The notes: generated by a model not told the origin, from the letters alone. A stretch of 64,000 bases of DNA from Thermohalobaculum sp039030915 (GCA_039030915.1 JBCCDG010000006.1:1-64000); one strand, 5' to 3'. Shown: positions 52,758 through 62,114, counted from the stretch's first letter. A program made the numbers and translations.

Positions 52758-53573
52758 ATGTTCCGCACGTTCCTAGGCGCCCTCGCCCTTGCCGTCGCCC
52801 TCCCGGGGGCGGCCGTCGCCGCTGGCGCGGGTGGCGAGGTCGAGGACCACAACTTCAGCTTCGAGGGCCCCTTCGGCTCCTATGACCGCTTCCAGCTTCA
52901 GCGCGGCTTCCAAGTCTACCAGAACGTCTGCTCGGGCTGTCATGGAATGCAGTACGTGTCCTTCCGCGCGCTCGGGGAGCCGGGGGGTCCCGAGTTTCCG
53001 GAGGAACAGGTCCGCGCCATCGCGGCGCAGTACATGGTGGAGGATCCGCAGACCGGCGAGATGCGCGAGGGCAAGCCCTCGGACAACTTCCCGGTCAACG
53101 ACGCGGTCGGCGCGCCCGACATGTCGCTGCTTGCCAAGGCCCGGGCTGGCTTCCACGGCCCGTACGGCACCGGCATAAGCCAGCTCGTGAACGGCATCGG
53201 TGGGCCGGAATACATCCGCGCGCTGCTCCTCGGATACACTGGCGAGGAGGTCGAGCAGGCCGGCACCATCCTCTACGAGAACACGGTGATGCCGGGCGGG
53301 CTCATCAACATGGCGCCGCCCCTCTATGGCGACGACGTGGAGTACCAGGTCTTCGGCGAGGGAGCGGAGGACGCGTCCTACACCCCGCCCGAGCCCACGA
53401 TGGAGCAGGAGGCAGCGGATGTTGCCGCCTTCCTGATGTGGGCCGCCGAGCCCAAGCTCGTCGAGCGCAAGGAGGCGGGGGTTCGCAACCTCCTCATGCT
53501 GATCGTGCTCGCGGTGCTGCTCTACTTCACCAACAAGCAGATCTGGGCCGCAGTGAAGGGCAAGGAGCACTGA
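52758..53573 (+). CDS. petC: Cytochrome c1 subunit of the bc1 complex
   Basis: A 271-residue protein with a cleaved signal peptide (RTFLGALALAVALPGAAVA), one covalently bound heme at C58-S-G-C-H62, axial ligand M185 in INMAPPLYGDDVEY, and a C-terminal membrane anchor (NLLMLIVLAVLLYFTN). It takes electrons from the Rieske protein and passes them to soluble cytochromes c. ATG at 52758 follows AAGGAGAG; a GTG/ATG start 10 codons upstream overlapping petB is less likely. The operon ends in a clear terminator. Confidence 0.97.
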   Translation: MFRTFLGALALAVALPGAAVAAGAGGEVEDHNFSFEGPFGSYDRFQLQRGFQVYQNVCSGCHGMQYVSFRALGEPGGPEFPEEQVRAIAAQYMVEDPQTGEMREGKPSDNFPVNDAVGAPDMSLLAKARAGFHGPYGTGISQLVNGIGGPEYIRALLLGYTGEEVEQAGTILYENTVMPGGLINMAPPLYGDDVEYQVFGEGAEDASYTPPEPTMEQEAADVAAFLMWAAEPKLVERKEAGVRNLLMLIVLAVLLYFTNKQIWAAVKGKEH

Positions 53574-53615
53574 GCGCGCGCTCCTGGCCGGCCCATGCGA
53601 CGGACAGACCTGAAG

Positions 53616-53645
53616 ACCCCGCCCTCGCGGCGGGGTTTTTCTTTG
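53616..53645 (+). terminator. Intrinsic terminator of petABC
   Basis: ACCCCGCC (53616-53623), a CTCGC loop and GGCGGGGT are followed by TTTTTCTTT. It lies 42 bases after the petC stop and is the most canonical terminator in the window. Confidence 0.92.
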
Positions 53646-53960
53646 CCGCAACCGGTGCGCGGACGCACACTGGCCCCGGACGCCGTTACGGCAAAGCCTC
53701 ATGGAGCTCGTCATGCCCGCGCACAGGGCCCAGCCATGCATCGGCCCGAGGGCGACGCGGACCCGGGCCGGGCCGGCGCGACCGCGGCATCGCATCGTGG
53801 CGAGCAGTCAGGCCCGCCGGCCGCCGCAATCGGCCTCACGGCGACAGGCCGCGTGGCTTCCCGGGTGCCGGGCACGAGCCTGCGCATGACAGGGCTCCGC
53901 GGGACCGGGCTGCGATCGCGCACAGGACGGCCCCCGGCCAGCTGTGGCACATGCGATGCG
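53646..53960. other. Spacer between petABC terminator and exported protein
   Basis: About 315 bases. The frame of the following gene is open through it, but the encoded Arg/Gly/Pro-rich sequence has no ribosome site and ends where a proper signal peptide begins. No promoter could be picked. Confidence 0.4.
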
Positions 53961-54440
53961 ATGCCACCCCCAGCCACGTGGCGGCGCCCCGTTGCCGTCC
54001 TCATCGCGCTCTTCGCCCTCAGCCTCGCGCCGCCCGCGCTGGCGGCGTGGCAGACCCGAGTGCTGATGGATGGTGCCGTCGTCTCGCAGACCCGTGAGGG
54101 GCGGATCGCCGTTCAGCTCTCCTGCCTCGCCGGGGTCGGCCGGCGGCTCCAGCTTACGGTCGCGGCCCGCGGCTTTCCCCGAGCCATCGCAGAGGACAGC
54201 ATGGTGACGCTCGCCATCGCGCTCCCCAATGGCCAGACGGTGCACCAGCCCGCCCGCGCCACGATCGATCCCAGCGGCCGCGCGCTCACCGGCTGGATCG
54301 CAGCGACGCCTGCCTTTCTCGACGCCCTCGCCCGCGGCAGCCGGCTGGGCCTGGAGCATCGCGGGAAGACGCTCCTCGCCACGGCCATGACCGGCACGGC
54401 ACGCGCGCGGGAGGCGATGCGGGAGCATTGCGGTTTCTGA
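53961..54440 (+). CDS. Exported protein of unknown function
   Basis: A 159-residue protein. Residues about 8-30 are a signal peptide (RPVAVLIALFALSLAPPALA, cleaved before AWQT). The mature part has two cysteines (LSCLAG, REHCGF at the end) that could form a disulphide, alternating strands, and GSRLGLEHRGKTLLATAMTGTARAREAM. The pattern is familiar from short periplasmic hypotheticals of Rhodobacterales, such as invasion-associated-locus-B-like proteins, but I cannot name a family. The ATG lacks a ribosome site. Confidence 0.6.
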   Translation: MPPPATWRRPVAVLIALFALSLAPPALAAWQTRVLMDGAVVSQTREGRIAVQLSCLAGVGRRLQLTVAARGFPRAIAEDSMVTLAIALPNGQTVHQPARATIDPSGRALTGWIAATPAFLDALARGSRLGLEHRGKTLLATAMTGTARAREAMREHCGF

Positions 54441-55006
54441 AGAAGCGGCGCCTGAGCGCCCTTCCTGCTTCGCGCGATCCGGAGCAGCGGGACCTACGTC
54501 TGGAATGTCGGGCGGTGGCCGCGGGGATGCTCGAGGCGCCGAGGAGAAGGCCCGGTCGGCGCCGAAAGCGCCGCGTCCCGCACCCTCGACTGTTAACCGA
54601 AACAAGGGCCATCTGCCGGCGCACCCTCCATGCCCGTGGAGATCGCTGAGCCCGGGAGCACCACATGCCCTAGCGGCACGGGGGGAGATTACCGTACGCG
54701 ACGGGCCGACGGAGGAGCCACTGAAGGTCCGCCGCACGCTCTCGGCGCGATGTCCCTCGCTCGAAGCCCAGCTCGCGCAGCTCTCCTCCGCCGCCTCGAC
54801 GGACACACGACGTTCGAGATCGACGCGTCGATGCGATGGGCCGTCACCGGACAGTCACGCCGCGACCCCAAGGATGATCGCGCATCGCTTGTGTTTCTGA
54901 CGCGGGGCGGGTGGGCCCTCGTGGCACAGACAAGGTCACGGCCGGGGCGGATGCCCCCGCCGTGCCCCGCTGCCTCGCCGAGAGAGAGGCGGGCCAGATA
55001 CGCCCT
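54441..55006. other. Gene-free stretch
   Basis: About 570 bases between convergent exported-protein genes. Several open frames exist (for example plus 54505-54900) but they are Ser/Arg/Pro-rich, lack ribosome sites and show no domain. No strong hairpin was found near either stop. Confidence 0.4.
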
Positions 55007-55639
55007 TCAGTACTTCTCCGCCGTGTGGTCGGCCGAGACGACGTTGACGGTGCCAGGCGTGATCACCGTCAGATGATGGTGCGGATTGCCGTCGCCATCC
55101 ACCCCGCCGAGCGCCACGGAGCCTGCCATCGCGAGCCGGCGCGCCGTGCTGGCCATGCCGCGGGCGTCAAGCATCTCGCGGGACGCCACATCGATGATGA
55201 CCTTGAGCGGCGTACCGCCCTCGAGATCCCGCTCGAGCTTGGAGACGAAGGCCGCACAGTCCCGGCCACCGGCGTCGCAGAACCCGCGCCGCGCCGCCTG
55301 ATCGTCCCGGAAATCCTGAAACCCGACGGTCTCGCCCGTATCCGAGTTCACGACGCTGATCGCCAAAGCGATGAGCCCCTCCGGCAGAATCGGCGCAATG
55401 GCACAGCTATCCCCCGCCGCCGAGCCGAGCGCCGTGAGCCCGTCGATCTCGATCTGCGCCTGGTTGCTGGAGGAGGTGGGTCCGGTCGGCGCCTCCTTCT
55501 CGAGCAGATCGATCGCGCCCGGCAAGCCCGGACCGGGATTCGAGGGGCAGGCCAGCGCAGCGCCACCCAGCGCTACCGACAGCGAACCGATGATCGCAGC
55601 ACCGCCGAAGCGACGCGTCACATGCGTAATCCAGTGCAT
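55007..55639 (-). CDS. Exported protein of unknown function
   Basis: A 210-residue protein with a basic start and signal peptide (TRRFGGAAIIGSLSVALGG, cleaved near ALA-CP). A Cys follows the cleavage site, so a lipoprotein is possible, though GGAALAC is a weak lipobox. The mature part has four further cysteines and a VALGGVDGDGNPHHHLTV loop rich in His. I recognise no family. ATG at 55639 is preferred because AAAGGACATG precedes it; an in-frame ATG eight codons upstream is possible. The next minus-strand gene upstream also encodes an exported protein. Confidence 0.6.
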   Translation of the reverse strand: MHWITHVTRRFGGAAIIGSLSVALGGAALACPSNPGPGLPGAIDLLEKEAPTGPTSSSNQAQIEIDGLTALGSAAGDSCAIAPILPEGLIALAISVVNSDTGETVGFQDFRDDQAARRGFCDAGGRDCAAFVSKLERDLEGGTPLKVIIDVASREMLDARGMASTARRLAMAGSVALGGVDGDGNPHHHLTVITPGTVNVVSADHTAEKY

Positions 55640-55861
55640 AACATGTCCTTTGTTCTGTTTCATAGTGGGACACGCTCTACGGCAGCAGCGTCAAGCCAGC
55701 GGGTGTTTGCGCGGCCATCAGCGTCAAAAGAGGTTAACGGTAGGCAAGGCGAAGCCACCCGTACCGACGCCGTCAAAGCGCTGATGCCCGGTCCGACTTC
55801 TCCTATGGAAGATGGCGGTCTCGCATCCCGCGCCTGCCCGGCACAGGTAGAGAATGCTTCA

Positions 55862-56611
55862 TCAGGCGGGATGAGCGCGCCCGCGCCGAAGGACGGCGAA
55901 CCCCGCCATCGCGGTCAGCATCAGCCAGGCGCCCGCCGGAAGCGGAACCGTGCTGGGTGGCTCGAGATCGGTGATCTTGAACTGCACCGCCGCGGCCGCG
56001 TTGCTGCCAGCACCGAGCAGCACATCGCCCGTCAGCGTAAAGTCGGCGGTGAAGTCCATGCCGCCGATATAGAGATAGCCACGCGTGTTGCTGGCCAGCG
56101 TGGAAAGCGCCGGCAGCGCCATGCCGCCCAGCATCAGGTCGTTGACCTCCGCCTGCCGCGTGCGGATGACCAGCGTGCGCGCAGGCTCGGTCGGGTTGTC
56201 GCCCGTGACGATCGCGGAAAGGTCGATGACATCGCTCAGCATGTTGCCATAGATTGACCAGGTGAGCGTTGTCGTCGCCGCAGTATAGCTCAACGTGAAG
56301 GGCTGCTCCTGGGCGAGGTCGATGCCGGCGCCGAGCTGACCGGAGACGGCGGTGTTGTCGATCCGGTTGAAGATCGCCGCCTCGGTGTTGCCGCCGGTAC
56401 CACGGCTCCCGGCCCGCGCCTCGGCAACCGCGAATTCGCACCCGAAGTTGTCGCTGCCGCCGCACAGCGCCACGAACCGGGTGTCCGGCCCGGCGACATC
56501 GGTCGGCGTGCTCACATCGAAGCGGACGGGCAGGGTCGCCGCCGAAACGGGCAGCGCGAGGGCCGTAGCGACGGACGCAATCAGGATGCCGGTAAGAACG
56601 CAGCCACGCAT
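55862..56611 (-). CDS. VPLPA-CTERM surface protein
   Basis: A 249-residue exported protein. A signal peptide (LTGILIASVATALALPVSA) leads a beta-rich domain with two cysteines (ALCGGSDNFGCEF). The end reads VPLPAGAWLMLTAMAGF then VLRRGRAHPA, which is the VPLPA motif, hydrophobic span and basic tail of the VPLPA-CTERM sorting signal. Such signals are cut by an exosortase in bacteria that make surface polysaccharide or biofilm matrix. No exosortase or polysaccharide gene is in the window. ATG at 56611 has GTGGAGAG just upstream. Confidence 0.8.
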   Translation of the reverse strand: MRGCVLTGILIASVATALALPVSAATLPVRFDVSTPTDVAGPDTRFVALCGGSDNFGCEFAVAEARAGSRGTGGNTEAAIFNRIDNTAVSGQLGAGIDLAQEQPFTLSYTAATTTLTWSIYGNMLSDVIDLSAIVTGDNPTEPARTLVIRTRQAEVNDLMLGGMALPALSTLASNTRGYLYIGGMDFTADFTLTGDVLLGAGSNAAAAVQFKITDLEPPSTVPLPAGAWLMLTAMAGFAVLRRGRAHPA

Positions 56612-56761
56612 TTCTCTCTCCACGCAAAGGCAACGCGGAGCAGAAGCACCGAGATCGAGGCGCTTTCATGACGCTTCGCAGAGATAGGGCAAACAATGGA
56701 ACCGCTCGCCGAAAACTGCCCCATCGCAGGTCAGACGGCAGCGCTCTCCGTCCGTTCCATG

Positions 56762-57262
56762 TCAGTGCGCGGTCGGATTAACCAGCCACTCGGCGCGGTG
56801 GACCACCTGGAAATGCTCGATCACGAGCTCCCGCCGCTCGTCCCAGTCGAGGCCAAAGGCGGCGGCACGGGCCGCGTAATAGGCGCCGCATTCGCGCTGC
56901 CAGGTCTCGAGCGTGCCGTCCCATTCGCCATAGGCGAGCGCCAGCCCCTCGTCGCAATCGCAGAACCTGACCAGCATCAGCGCCCTGGTCCGCACCAGGC
57001 AGACGGCCGCCCCACCGCCATCGAGCACGATCGAGTAACTGCCGATGGGCGGTGGGCCGATCTCGGGCATGAACTCCTCCATCAGCGAGGATGTGGCAGT
57101 CTTGGCGCCCGAGAGGATCAGCGCCGCGCCCTCATCCGCCGCCATGGCGGTCTCGCCCACGCGCATCACGTCATAGAACCGCGCATCCACCGGCGTCTCG
57201 GGCAGCGCCATGAAGCTCCGCCAGAGCGACGCGGTGCCGTCGGTGAGCTCTTCCAGCCGCAT
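56762..57262 (-). CDS. ASCH domain protein
   Basis: A 166-residue cytoplasmic protein. SGAKTATSSL near residue 52 is the conserved G-x-K-x-xT turn of the ASCH fold, followed by GSYSIVLDGGGAAVCLVRT, a DCDEGLALAYGE strand-turn and TLETWQRECGAYY. ASCH domains are RNA-binding relatives of PUA; one E. coli member (YqfB) hydrolyses N4-acetylcytidine, so an RNA or nucleoside role is plausible but unproven. ATG at 57262 has GAGGAGG about 6 bases upstream; an ATG 18 codons upstream is in frame. It is divergent from aroC. Confidence 0.8.
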   Translation of the reverse strand: MRLEELTDGTASLWRSFMALPETPVDARFYDVMRVGETAMAADEGAALILSGAKTATSSLMEEFMPEIGPPPIGSYSIVLDGGGAAVCLVRTRALMLVRFCDCDEGLALAYGEWDGTLETWQRECGAYYAARAAAFGLDWDERRELVIEHFQVVHRAEWLVNPTAH

Positions 57263-57497
57263 CGCCGCCTCCTCTTCGCCGTCGCGCACGGGGTCCCCTG
57301 CCCCGTCGCCAATCATTGCCGCCCTTGCCCCCCGCGGCGCAAACTGGTTCACGGGAGGATGCGATCATCCTGACCGTGGCCGCCGCCGGAGGCCAGTACC
57401 GAGACGCAACCGCCGGCACCCGACACGCCGCCAGCGCCCGATACGCCCCGGGAGGCGCCTGGAACGAGCCGCAGACCACCACGAGACGAGCCCCGCG

Positions 57498-58610
57498 ATG
57501 TCCTTCAACAGCTTCGGCCACCTCTTCCGCGTCACCACCTGGGGCGAAAGCCATGGACCCGCCCTCGGCGCCACGGTCGATGGCTGCCCGCCGGGCATTC
57601 CCATCGACGCGGCCCAGCTCCAATACTGGCTGGACCGCCGAAAGCCGGGCCAGTCCCGCTACACCACCCAGCGGCGCGAGGCCGATGAGGTCGAAATTCT
57701 TTCCGGCACGTTCGAGGGGCAGACCACCGGCACGCCCGTCCAGCTCATGATCCGCAACACGGATCAACGCTCAAAGGATTACGGAGACATAGTTAACAAA
57801 TTCCGACCGGGGCATGCGGACTACACCTACTGGGTCAAATACGGCATCCGGGATCATCGCGGGGGAGGACGCTCCTCGGCGCGGGAGACGGCGGCGCGGG
57901 TCGCAGCCTCCGGCATCGCCCGCGCGGCTCTGGCAGAGCTCGTGCCCGGGCTTACCATCCGCGGCGCGCTCGTCCAGATGGGACCGAAGACCATCGACCG
58001 CGCGGCGTGGGACTGGGAGGAGATCGACCGCAATCCCTTCTTCACCCCCGACCCGCAAGCCGCGGAGGATTGGGCCGACTACCTCGACACGCTGCGCAAG
58101 GCAGGCGACAGCGTCGGCGCCGTGATCGAGGTCGTGGCCTCGGGCGTCCCGCCCGGTCTCGGCGCGCCGATCTACGCCAAGCTCGACACCGATCTCGCCG
58201 CCGCGATGATGAGCATCAACGCCGTGAAGGGCGTCGAGATCGGGGACGGCTTCGCCGCCGCGACGCTTTCGGGCAGCGAGAACGCCGACGAGATGCGGAT
58301 GGGGGCCGAGGGGCCGGACTTCCTGGCCAACCATGCTGGCGGCATCCTCGGCGGCATCTCGACCGGCCAGGACGTGGTGGTCCGCTTCGCCGTGAAGCCG
58401 ACCTCCTCGATCCTCACGCCGCGCGCCACGATCGACAAGGCCGGCCACGACACCCATATCGTGACCAAGGGTCGGCACGATCCATGCGTCGGCATCCGCG
58501 CCGTGCCGGTGGGCGAGGCGATGATGGCCTGCGTGCTGCTCGATCACGTCTTACTCCACCGCGGCCATGTGGGCGAGAACCGGGGCCATATCGGCGACAA
58601 CCGTGTCTAG
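57498..58610 (+). CDS. aroC: Chorismate synthase
   Basis: A 370-residue FMN-dependent enzyme that converts 5-enolpyruvylshikimate-3-phosphate to chorismate, the last shared step of aromatic biosynthesis. FGHLFRVTTWGESHGPALG, RRKPGQSRYTTQRREADEVEILSG is split here into known blocks, and GIRDHRGGGRSSARETAARVA and DPCVGIRAVPVGEAM are all intact. The end (ENRGHIGDNRV) overlaps the GTG start of the GNAT gene by eight bases. The frame is open far upstream, but ATG at 57498 matches family starts; its ribosome site is weak. Confidence 0.96.
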   Translation: MSFNSFGHLFRVTTWGESHGPALGATVDGCPPGIPIDAAQLQYWLDRRKPGQSRYTTQRREADEVEILSGTFEGQTTGTPVQLMIRNTDQRSKDYGDIVNKFRPGHADYTYWVKYGIRDHRGGGRSSARETAARVAASGIARAALAELVPGLTIRGALVQMGPKTIDRAAWDWEEIDRNPFFTPDPQAAEDWADYLDTLRKAGDSVGAVIEVVASGVPPGLGAPIYAKLDTDLAAAMMSINAVKGVEIGDGFAAATLSGSENADEMRMGAEGPDFLANHAGGILGGISTGQDVVVRFAVKPTSSILTPRATIDKAGHDTHIVTKGRHDPCVGIRAVPVGEAMMACVLLDHVLLHRGHVGENRGHIGDNRV

Positions 58611-59109
58611 ATCGCCGGGCGCCGACGGCGATTCGGACAGCCCACCGGCCCTCACCCTCGCCACGCCCGAGGATTTGCCCGCGCTCACCGCCCTCGCCCT
58701 CGCGGCTTACGCCAAATACACCCCGCGCCTCGGCCATGAGCCACCTGCCATGCGGCCGGACTTCGTGGGCCATGTCACGCGCGGCGAGGTGTCGGTGCTG
58801 CGGAGCGCGGCCGGACTCGACGCCTATCTCGTCCATTTCGAAGCCGGGGGCGCCTGGGTGATCGAGAACATCGCGGTCGCACCGGGTGCGCAGGGCAAGG
58901 GCATCGGCCGCGCTCTCCTCTCCCATGCCGAGGCCGCAGGCCGGGACGCCGGATGCCGGCGCGCCGTCCTCCTCACCAACCTCGTCATGACCGAGAACCA
59001 GGCGCTCTACACCCGCCTCGGCTGGCGCGAGACCGGGCGCCGGCCCTACAGGGGCACCCATGTGATCGACTACGAAAAGCCGCTGGACGGCGCCGGAGGG
59101 AACCCATGA
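58603..59109 (+). CDS. GNAT family N-acetyltransferase
   Basis: A 168-residue acetyltransferase. LTLATPEDLPALTALALAAY begins the fold and IENIAVAPGAQGKGIGRALL holds the acetyl-CoA pyrophosphate loop (Q-x-x-G-x-G). LYTRLGWRETGRRPY is motif B. The acceptor is unknown. GTG at 58603 overlaps the end of aroC, so translation is probably coupled; an in-frame ATG 12 codons upstream lies inside aroC. Its end overlaps the start of the dehalogenase by four bases. Confidence 0.87.
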   Translation: MSRSPGADGDSDSPPALTLATPEDLPALTALALAAYAKYTPRLGHEPPAMRPDFVGHVTRGEVSVLRSAAGLDAYLVHFEAGGAWVIENIAVAPGAQGKGIGRALLSHAEAAGRDAGCRRAVLLTNLVMTENQALYTRLGWRETGRRPYRGTHVIDYEKPLDGAGGNP

Positions 59110-59834
59110 CAATAAAGGCCGCGATCTTCGATGTCTTCGGCACCTGCGTCGACTGGCGCCGCGGCGTCGCCGAAGCCGTCGCCCCCGCCTTCGCCACCAA
59201 GGGGATAGAGATCGACCCAGACGCCTTCGCCACCGCCTGGCGCGCCGAGTACCAGCCGGGCATGGAGGTCGTCCGCAGCGCCGGCCGGCCCTACACCGCT
59301 CTCGACATCCTCCACCGCGAGAACCTCGAACGCGCGCTTGCCAAGAACGGGCTCGCAGGCGCGTTCTCCGAGGCAGAGAAGGACGCGCTCAATCGCGCCT
59401 GGGAGAAGCTGCCGGCGTGGGAGGACGTGGCGCAGGGCCTTGCCTCGATTCGCGAGAAGGTGCTCGTAGCGCCCTGCTCCAACGGCTCCATCGCCCTCAT
59501 GAGCCGCCTCGCGCGCTTTGCCGGGCTCGAATGGGACGCCATCCTCGGCGCGGAGATAGCGCAGGACTACAAGCCCAAACCTGCCGTCTACCTGGCCTCC
59601 GCCGCCGCCTTCGGGCTCGCACCGTCCGAGGTTCTGATGGTCGCCGCCCACAACGACGATCTCGCGGCCGCCCGCGCCCTCGGCTTCCCCACGGCCTTCG
59701 TTCCCCGCCCCACCGAACACGGCCCCGATCAGACCACAGACCGCAGCCCAACCGAGCAATGGGATATCGTGGCCACCGACTTTGCGGAGCTCGCCGCTAC
59801 CCTGCCGAGGCCCGTCCACGTCCCTTGGGAATGA
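59106..59834 (+). CDS. Haloacid dehalogenase type II
   Basis: A 242-residue HAD-superfamily hydrolase. Nucleophile D9 lies in AIFDVFGTCVDW, the Ser/Asn motif is APCSNGSIALM, the Lys is in AQDYKPKPAVYLASAA, and the acidic motif is AAHNDDLAAARALG. This set is that of L-2-haloacid dehalogenases, which hydrolyse 2-halo acids to 2-hydroxy acids; some relatives act on phosphates. ATG at 59106 overlaps the GNAT stop (ATGA) and has GGAGGG 6 bases upstream. With aroC and the GNAT gene it forms a three-gene overlapping run. Confidence 0.92.
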   Translation: MTIKAAIFDVFGTCVDWRRGVAEAVAPAFATKGIEIDPDAFATAWRAEYQPGMEVVRSAGRPYTALDILHRENLERALAKNGLAGAFSEAEKDALNRAWEKLPAWEDVAQGLASIREKVLVAPCSNGSIALMSRLARFAGLEWDAILGAEIAQDYKPKPAVYLASAAAFGLAPSEVLMVAAHNDDLAAARALGFPTAFVPRPTEHGPDQTTDRSPTEQWDIVATDFAELAATLPRPVHVPWE

Positions 59835-60550
59835 GGATGCGGATGACCATGTGCGCCGCTTCGTCACCTGCGGCGGTATCGGCGCTATCGGTTCGGATGG
59901 TATCGGCAGTCGGGAACGGCGCCGTGTTCGTTACGGTCGATGCGTAGCTCCCGGACCACCGCCACGTCGAGCGGGATCGGCACCGGTTCGGGCGGCGGCG
60001 TCGGAGCCTGCTTCTCTTCTCCATGCCGCGGCCCCTCCCGGGCCGGCTCTGGGCAGCGCCTTTGATGGCTGTCGCTTCGATCCGCTGGCCGCTCCGCGCC
60101 TGACTAACTTCGACGGTGGCGAAGTTGCACGCATAGGGACCGATCCTGCGTCGCTGATCGCAGACCCGGCGCTCGGCCTTGCCCTTCGCGGGCGGCTACC
60201 CGGCAGAAAGGCATCTGCATCGAACTGATGAGGCGCTCTCCGGCCGCGCATCGATCTGAGCGTTCGCCTCATAGCGCTCGTCGAGATCAGCTTCGTCGAC
60301 GGATCGGTCGGGTAGCGACAAACGCCGGGAGGGCATCGCGGTGGTTGCGAACGGGTGGTGTGCATGGCAGCGTTAATAAATCTGAGGCGGCAACCGCCGC
60401 CGCTGCCATGAGATGACATCCAGGCCTGACTGTCGGCGCGTCGCCGACGGGCGCTACCGAGGCGATGACCCTGATATCGTGGGTGGTCGGCGGTCGATTT
60501 CGCGGCATGACATTGCCGAGGCCTCATCGAGAATGACAGGGAGTGTGCCA
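59835..60550. other. Gene-free stretch upstream of the ABC importer
   Basis: About 716 bases. No gene was accepted. A minus-strand frame near 59880-60080 reads plausible codons (PEPVPIPLDVAVV, then RELRIDRNEHG) but has no start or domain. The notable part is the nested inverted repeat at 60363-60410. Confidence 0.4.
60363..60410. promoter_or_regulatory. Nested inverted repeat upstream of the peptide ABC importer
   Basis: CATGGCAGCG (60363-60372) and CGCTGCCATG (60401-60410) are perfect 10-base reverse complements. Inside the 28-base loop GGCGG (60386-60390) and CCGCC (60394-60398) form a second stem around CAA. The outer loop holds TTAATAAAT, the only A+T-rich run nearby. It lies 140 bases before the binding-protein start and may be an operator, leader structure or small RNA. 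Confidence 0.45.
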
Positions 60551-62098
60551 ATGAAAACCTTGATGACGAGCGTCGCCGCGCTGGCCATTGCGGCCGGCGC
60601 CGCCTTCGCGGAGCCCAAGAGCGGCGGGCGGATCGATGTCGTGATCCAGCCCGAGCCGCCGAGCCTCATGCTCGGCATCGTGCAGAACGGCCCGACGCAG
60701 ATGGTCGCCGGCAACATCTACGAGGGGCTCCTCCGCTACGACACCGATCTCAACCCGCAGCCCGGGCTCGCGAAGTCCTGGGAGGTCTCGGAAGACGGGC
60801 TGACCTACACCTTCATGCTGCACGAGGGCGTAAAATGGCATGACGGCGCGCCCTTCTCGGCCGATGACGTCGTGTTCTCGGTGGACGAGTTTCTGCGCGA
60901 GACGCATCCCCGCCTCCGCGTCTCCCTCGCGCATGTCGAGAGCGTGACCGCGCCCGACCCCAACACGGTTGTCTTCAAGCTCAAGAACCCGTTCGGGCCC
61001 TTCCTCGGCATCTTCGAGGTCGGCACGATGCCGATCGTGCCCAAGCACATCTACGAGGGCACAGACTTCGCCGACAACCCGATGAACAACACGCCCATCG
61101 GTACCGGCCCCTTCAAATTCGAGGCGTGGGAGCAGGGCAGCTATATCCACCTCGTGAAGAACGAGGACTACTACATCGAGGGCCAGCCCTACCTCGACGA
61201 GATCTACTGGCGCGTGATTCCTGACGCTGCGGCCCGCGCCGTCGCCTTCGAGACGGGCGAGGTCGATGTGCTGCCGGGCGGCTCGGTCGAGAATTTCGAC
61301 GTGCCGCGGCTGACGGCGATGGACGGCGTCTGCTCCACCGGCGATGGCTGGGAGTATTTCGGTCCCCACGCCTGGCTCTGGCTGGACACCCGCGACGGGC
61401 CGACGGCGGACAAGCGGTTCCGCCAAGCGATCATGTACGCCATCGACCGGGAGTTCGCGAAGGACGTCGTCTGGAACGGCTTCGGCAAGGTACCGACGGG
61501 ACCGGTCTCATCCAAAACCAGGTTCTACTCGGACGACGTGCGGCAGTATCCCCACGACCCGGACAAGGCGAAGGAGCTGCTCGCCGAAATGGGCTATGAC
61601 GGCACGCCCATAAAGCTCCTGCCGCTACCCTATGGCGAGACCTGGCAACGTTGGGCCGAGGCGGTGCGGCAGAACCTTTCGGATGTCGGCATCCCGACAG
61701 AGATCGTGGCCACCGACGTCGCTGGTTGGAACCAGAAGGTCAGCGAGTGGGACTTCGACCTCGCCTTCACCTATCTCTACCAGTACGGCGATCCGGCGCT
61801 CGGCGTGGCGCGGACATACATCTCCTCCAACATCGCGAAGGGCAGCCCCTGGAATAATGTCTCGGGCTACGAGAACCCCAAGGTCGATGAGCTCTTCGCC
61901 GAGGCCGCCGTGGCCGTCGGCGCGGATGCCCGTCAGGAGATCTATGACGAGCTGCAGAAGGTCATCGTCGAGGATGTGCCGGTGGCCTGGATGCTCGAGC
62001 TCGAGTTTCCGACGATCTACCGCTGCGAGGTGAAGGACCTCGTGGAGACGGCGATCGGCGTGAATGACGGCTTCAAGGACGCCTATATCGACAAGTGA
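60551..62098 (+). CDS. Peptide/nickel-type ABC importer, substrate-binding protein
   Basis: A 515-residue periplasmic protein of the SBP family 5 (DppA/OppA-like). The signal peptide is KTLMTSVAALAIAAGAAFA. GNIYEGLLRYDTDLNPQPGLAKSWE, GLTYTFMLHEGVKWHDGAPFSADDVVFS and GTGPFKFEAWEQGSYIHL are the hallmark blocks. It delivers its ligand to the permeases encoded next. The ligand, whether peptide, opine or glycoside, is not evident. ATG at 60551 has AGGGAG about 8 bases upstream. Confidence 0.93.
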   Translation: MKTLMTSVAALAIAAGAAFAEPKSGGRIDVVIQPEPPSLMLGIVQNGPTQMVAGNIYEGLLRYDTDLNPQPGLAKSWEVSEDGLTYTFMLHEGVKWHDGAPFSADDVVFSVDEFLRETHPRLRVSLAHVESVTAPDPNTVVFKLKNPFGPFLGIFEVGTMPIVPKHIYEGTDFADNPMNNTPIGTGPFKFEAWEQGSYIHLVKNEDYYIEGQPYLDEIYWRVIPDAAARAVAFETGEVDVLPGGSVENFDVPRLTAMDGVCSTGDGWEYFGPHAWLWLDTRDGPTADKRFRQAIMYAIDREFAKDVVWNGFGKVPTGPVSSKTRFYSDDVRQYPHDPDKAKELLAEMGYDGTPIKLLPLPYGETWQRWAEAVRQNLSDVGIPTEIVATDVAGWNQKVSEWDFDLAFTYLYQYGDPALGVARTYISSNIAKGSPWNNVSGYENPKVDELFAEAAVAVGADARQEIYDELQKVIVEDVPVAWMLELEFPTIYRCEVKDLVETAIGVNDGFKDAYIDK

Positions 62099-62114
62099 TC
62101 GCGCGCGTCTGACC

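Noticed and set aside
54505..54900. 131-residue open frame between exported-protein genes
   Set aside because: No ribosome site or domain and a composition typical of shadow frames.
59880..60080. Minus-strand stretch reading PEPVPIPLDVAVV and RELRIDRNEHG
   Set aside because: Looks protein-like for about 35 codons but has no start codon after the preceding stop and no family match that I know.
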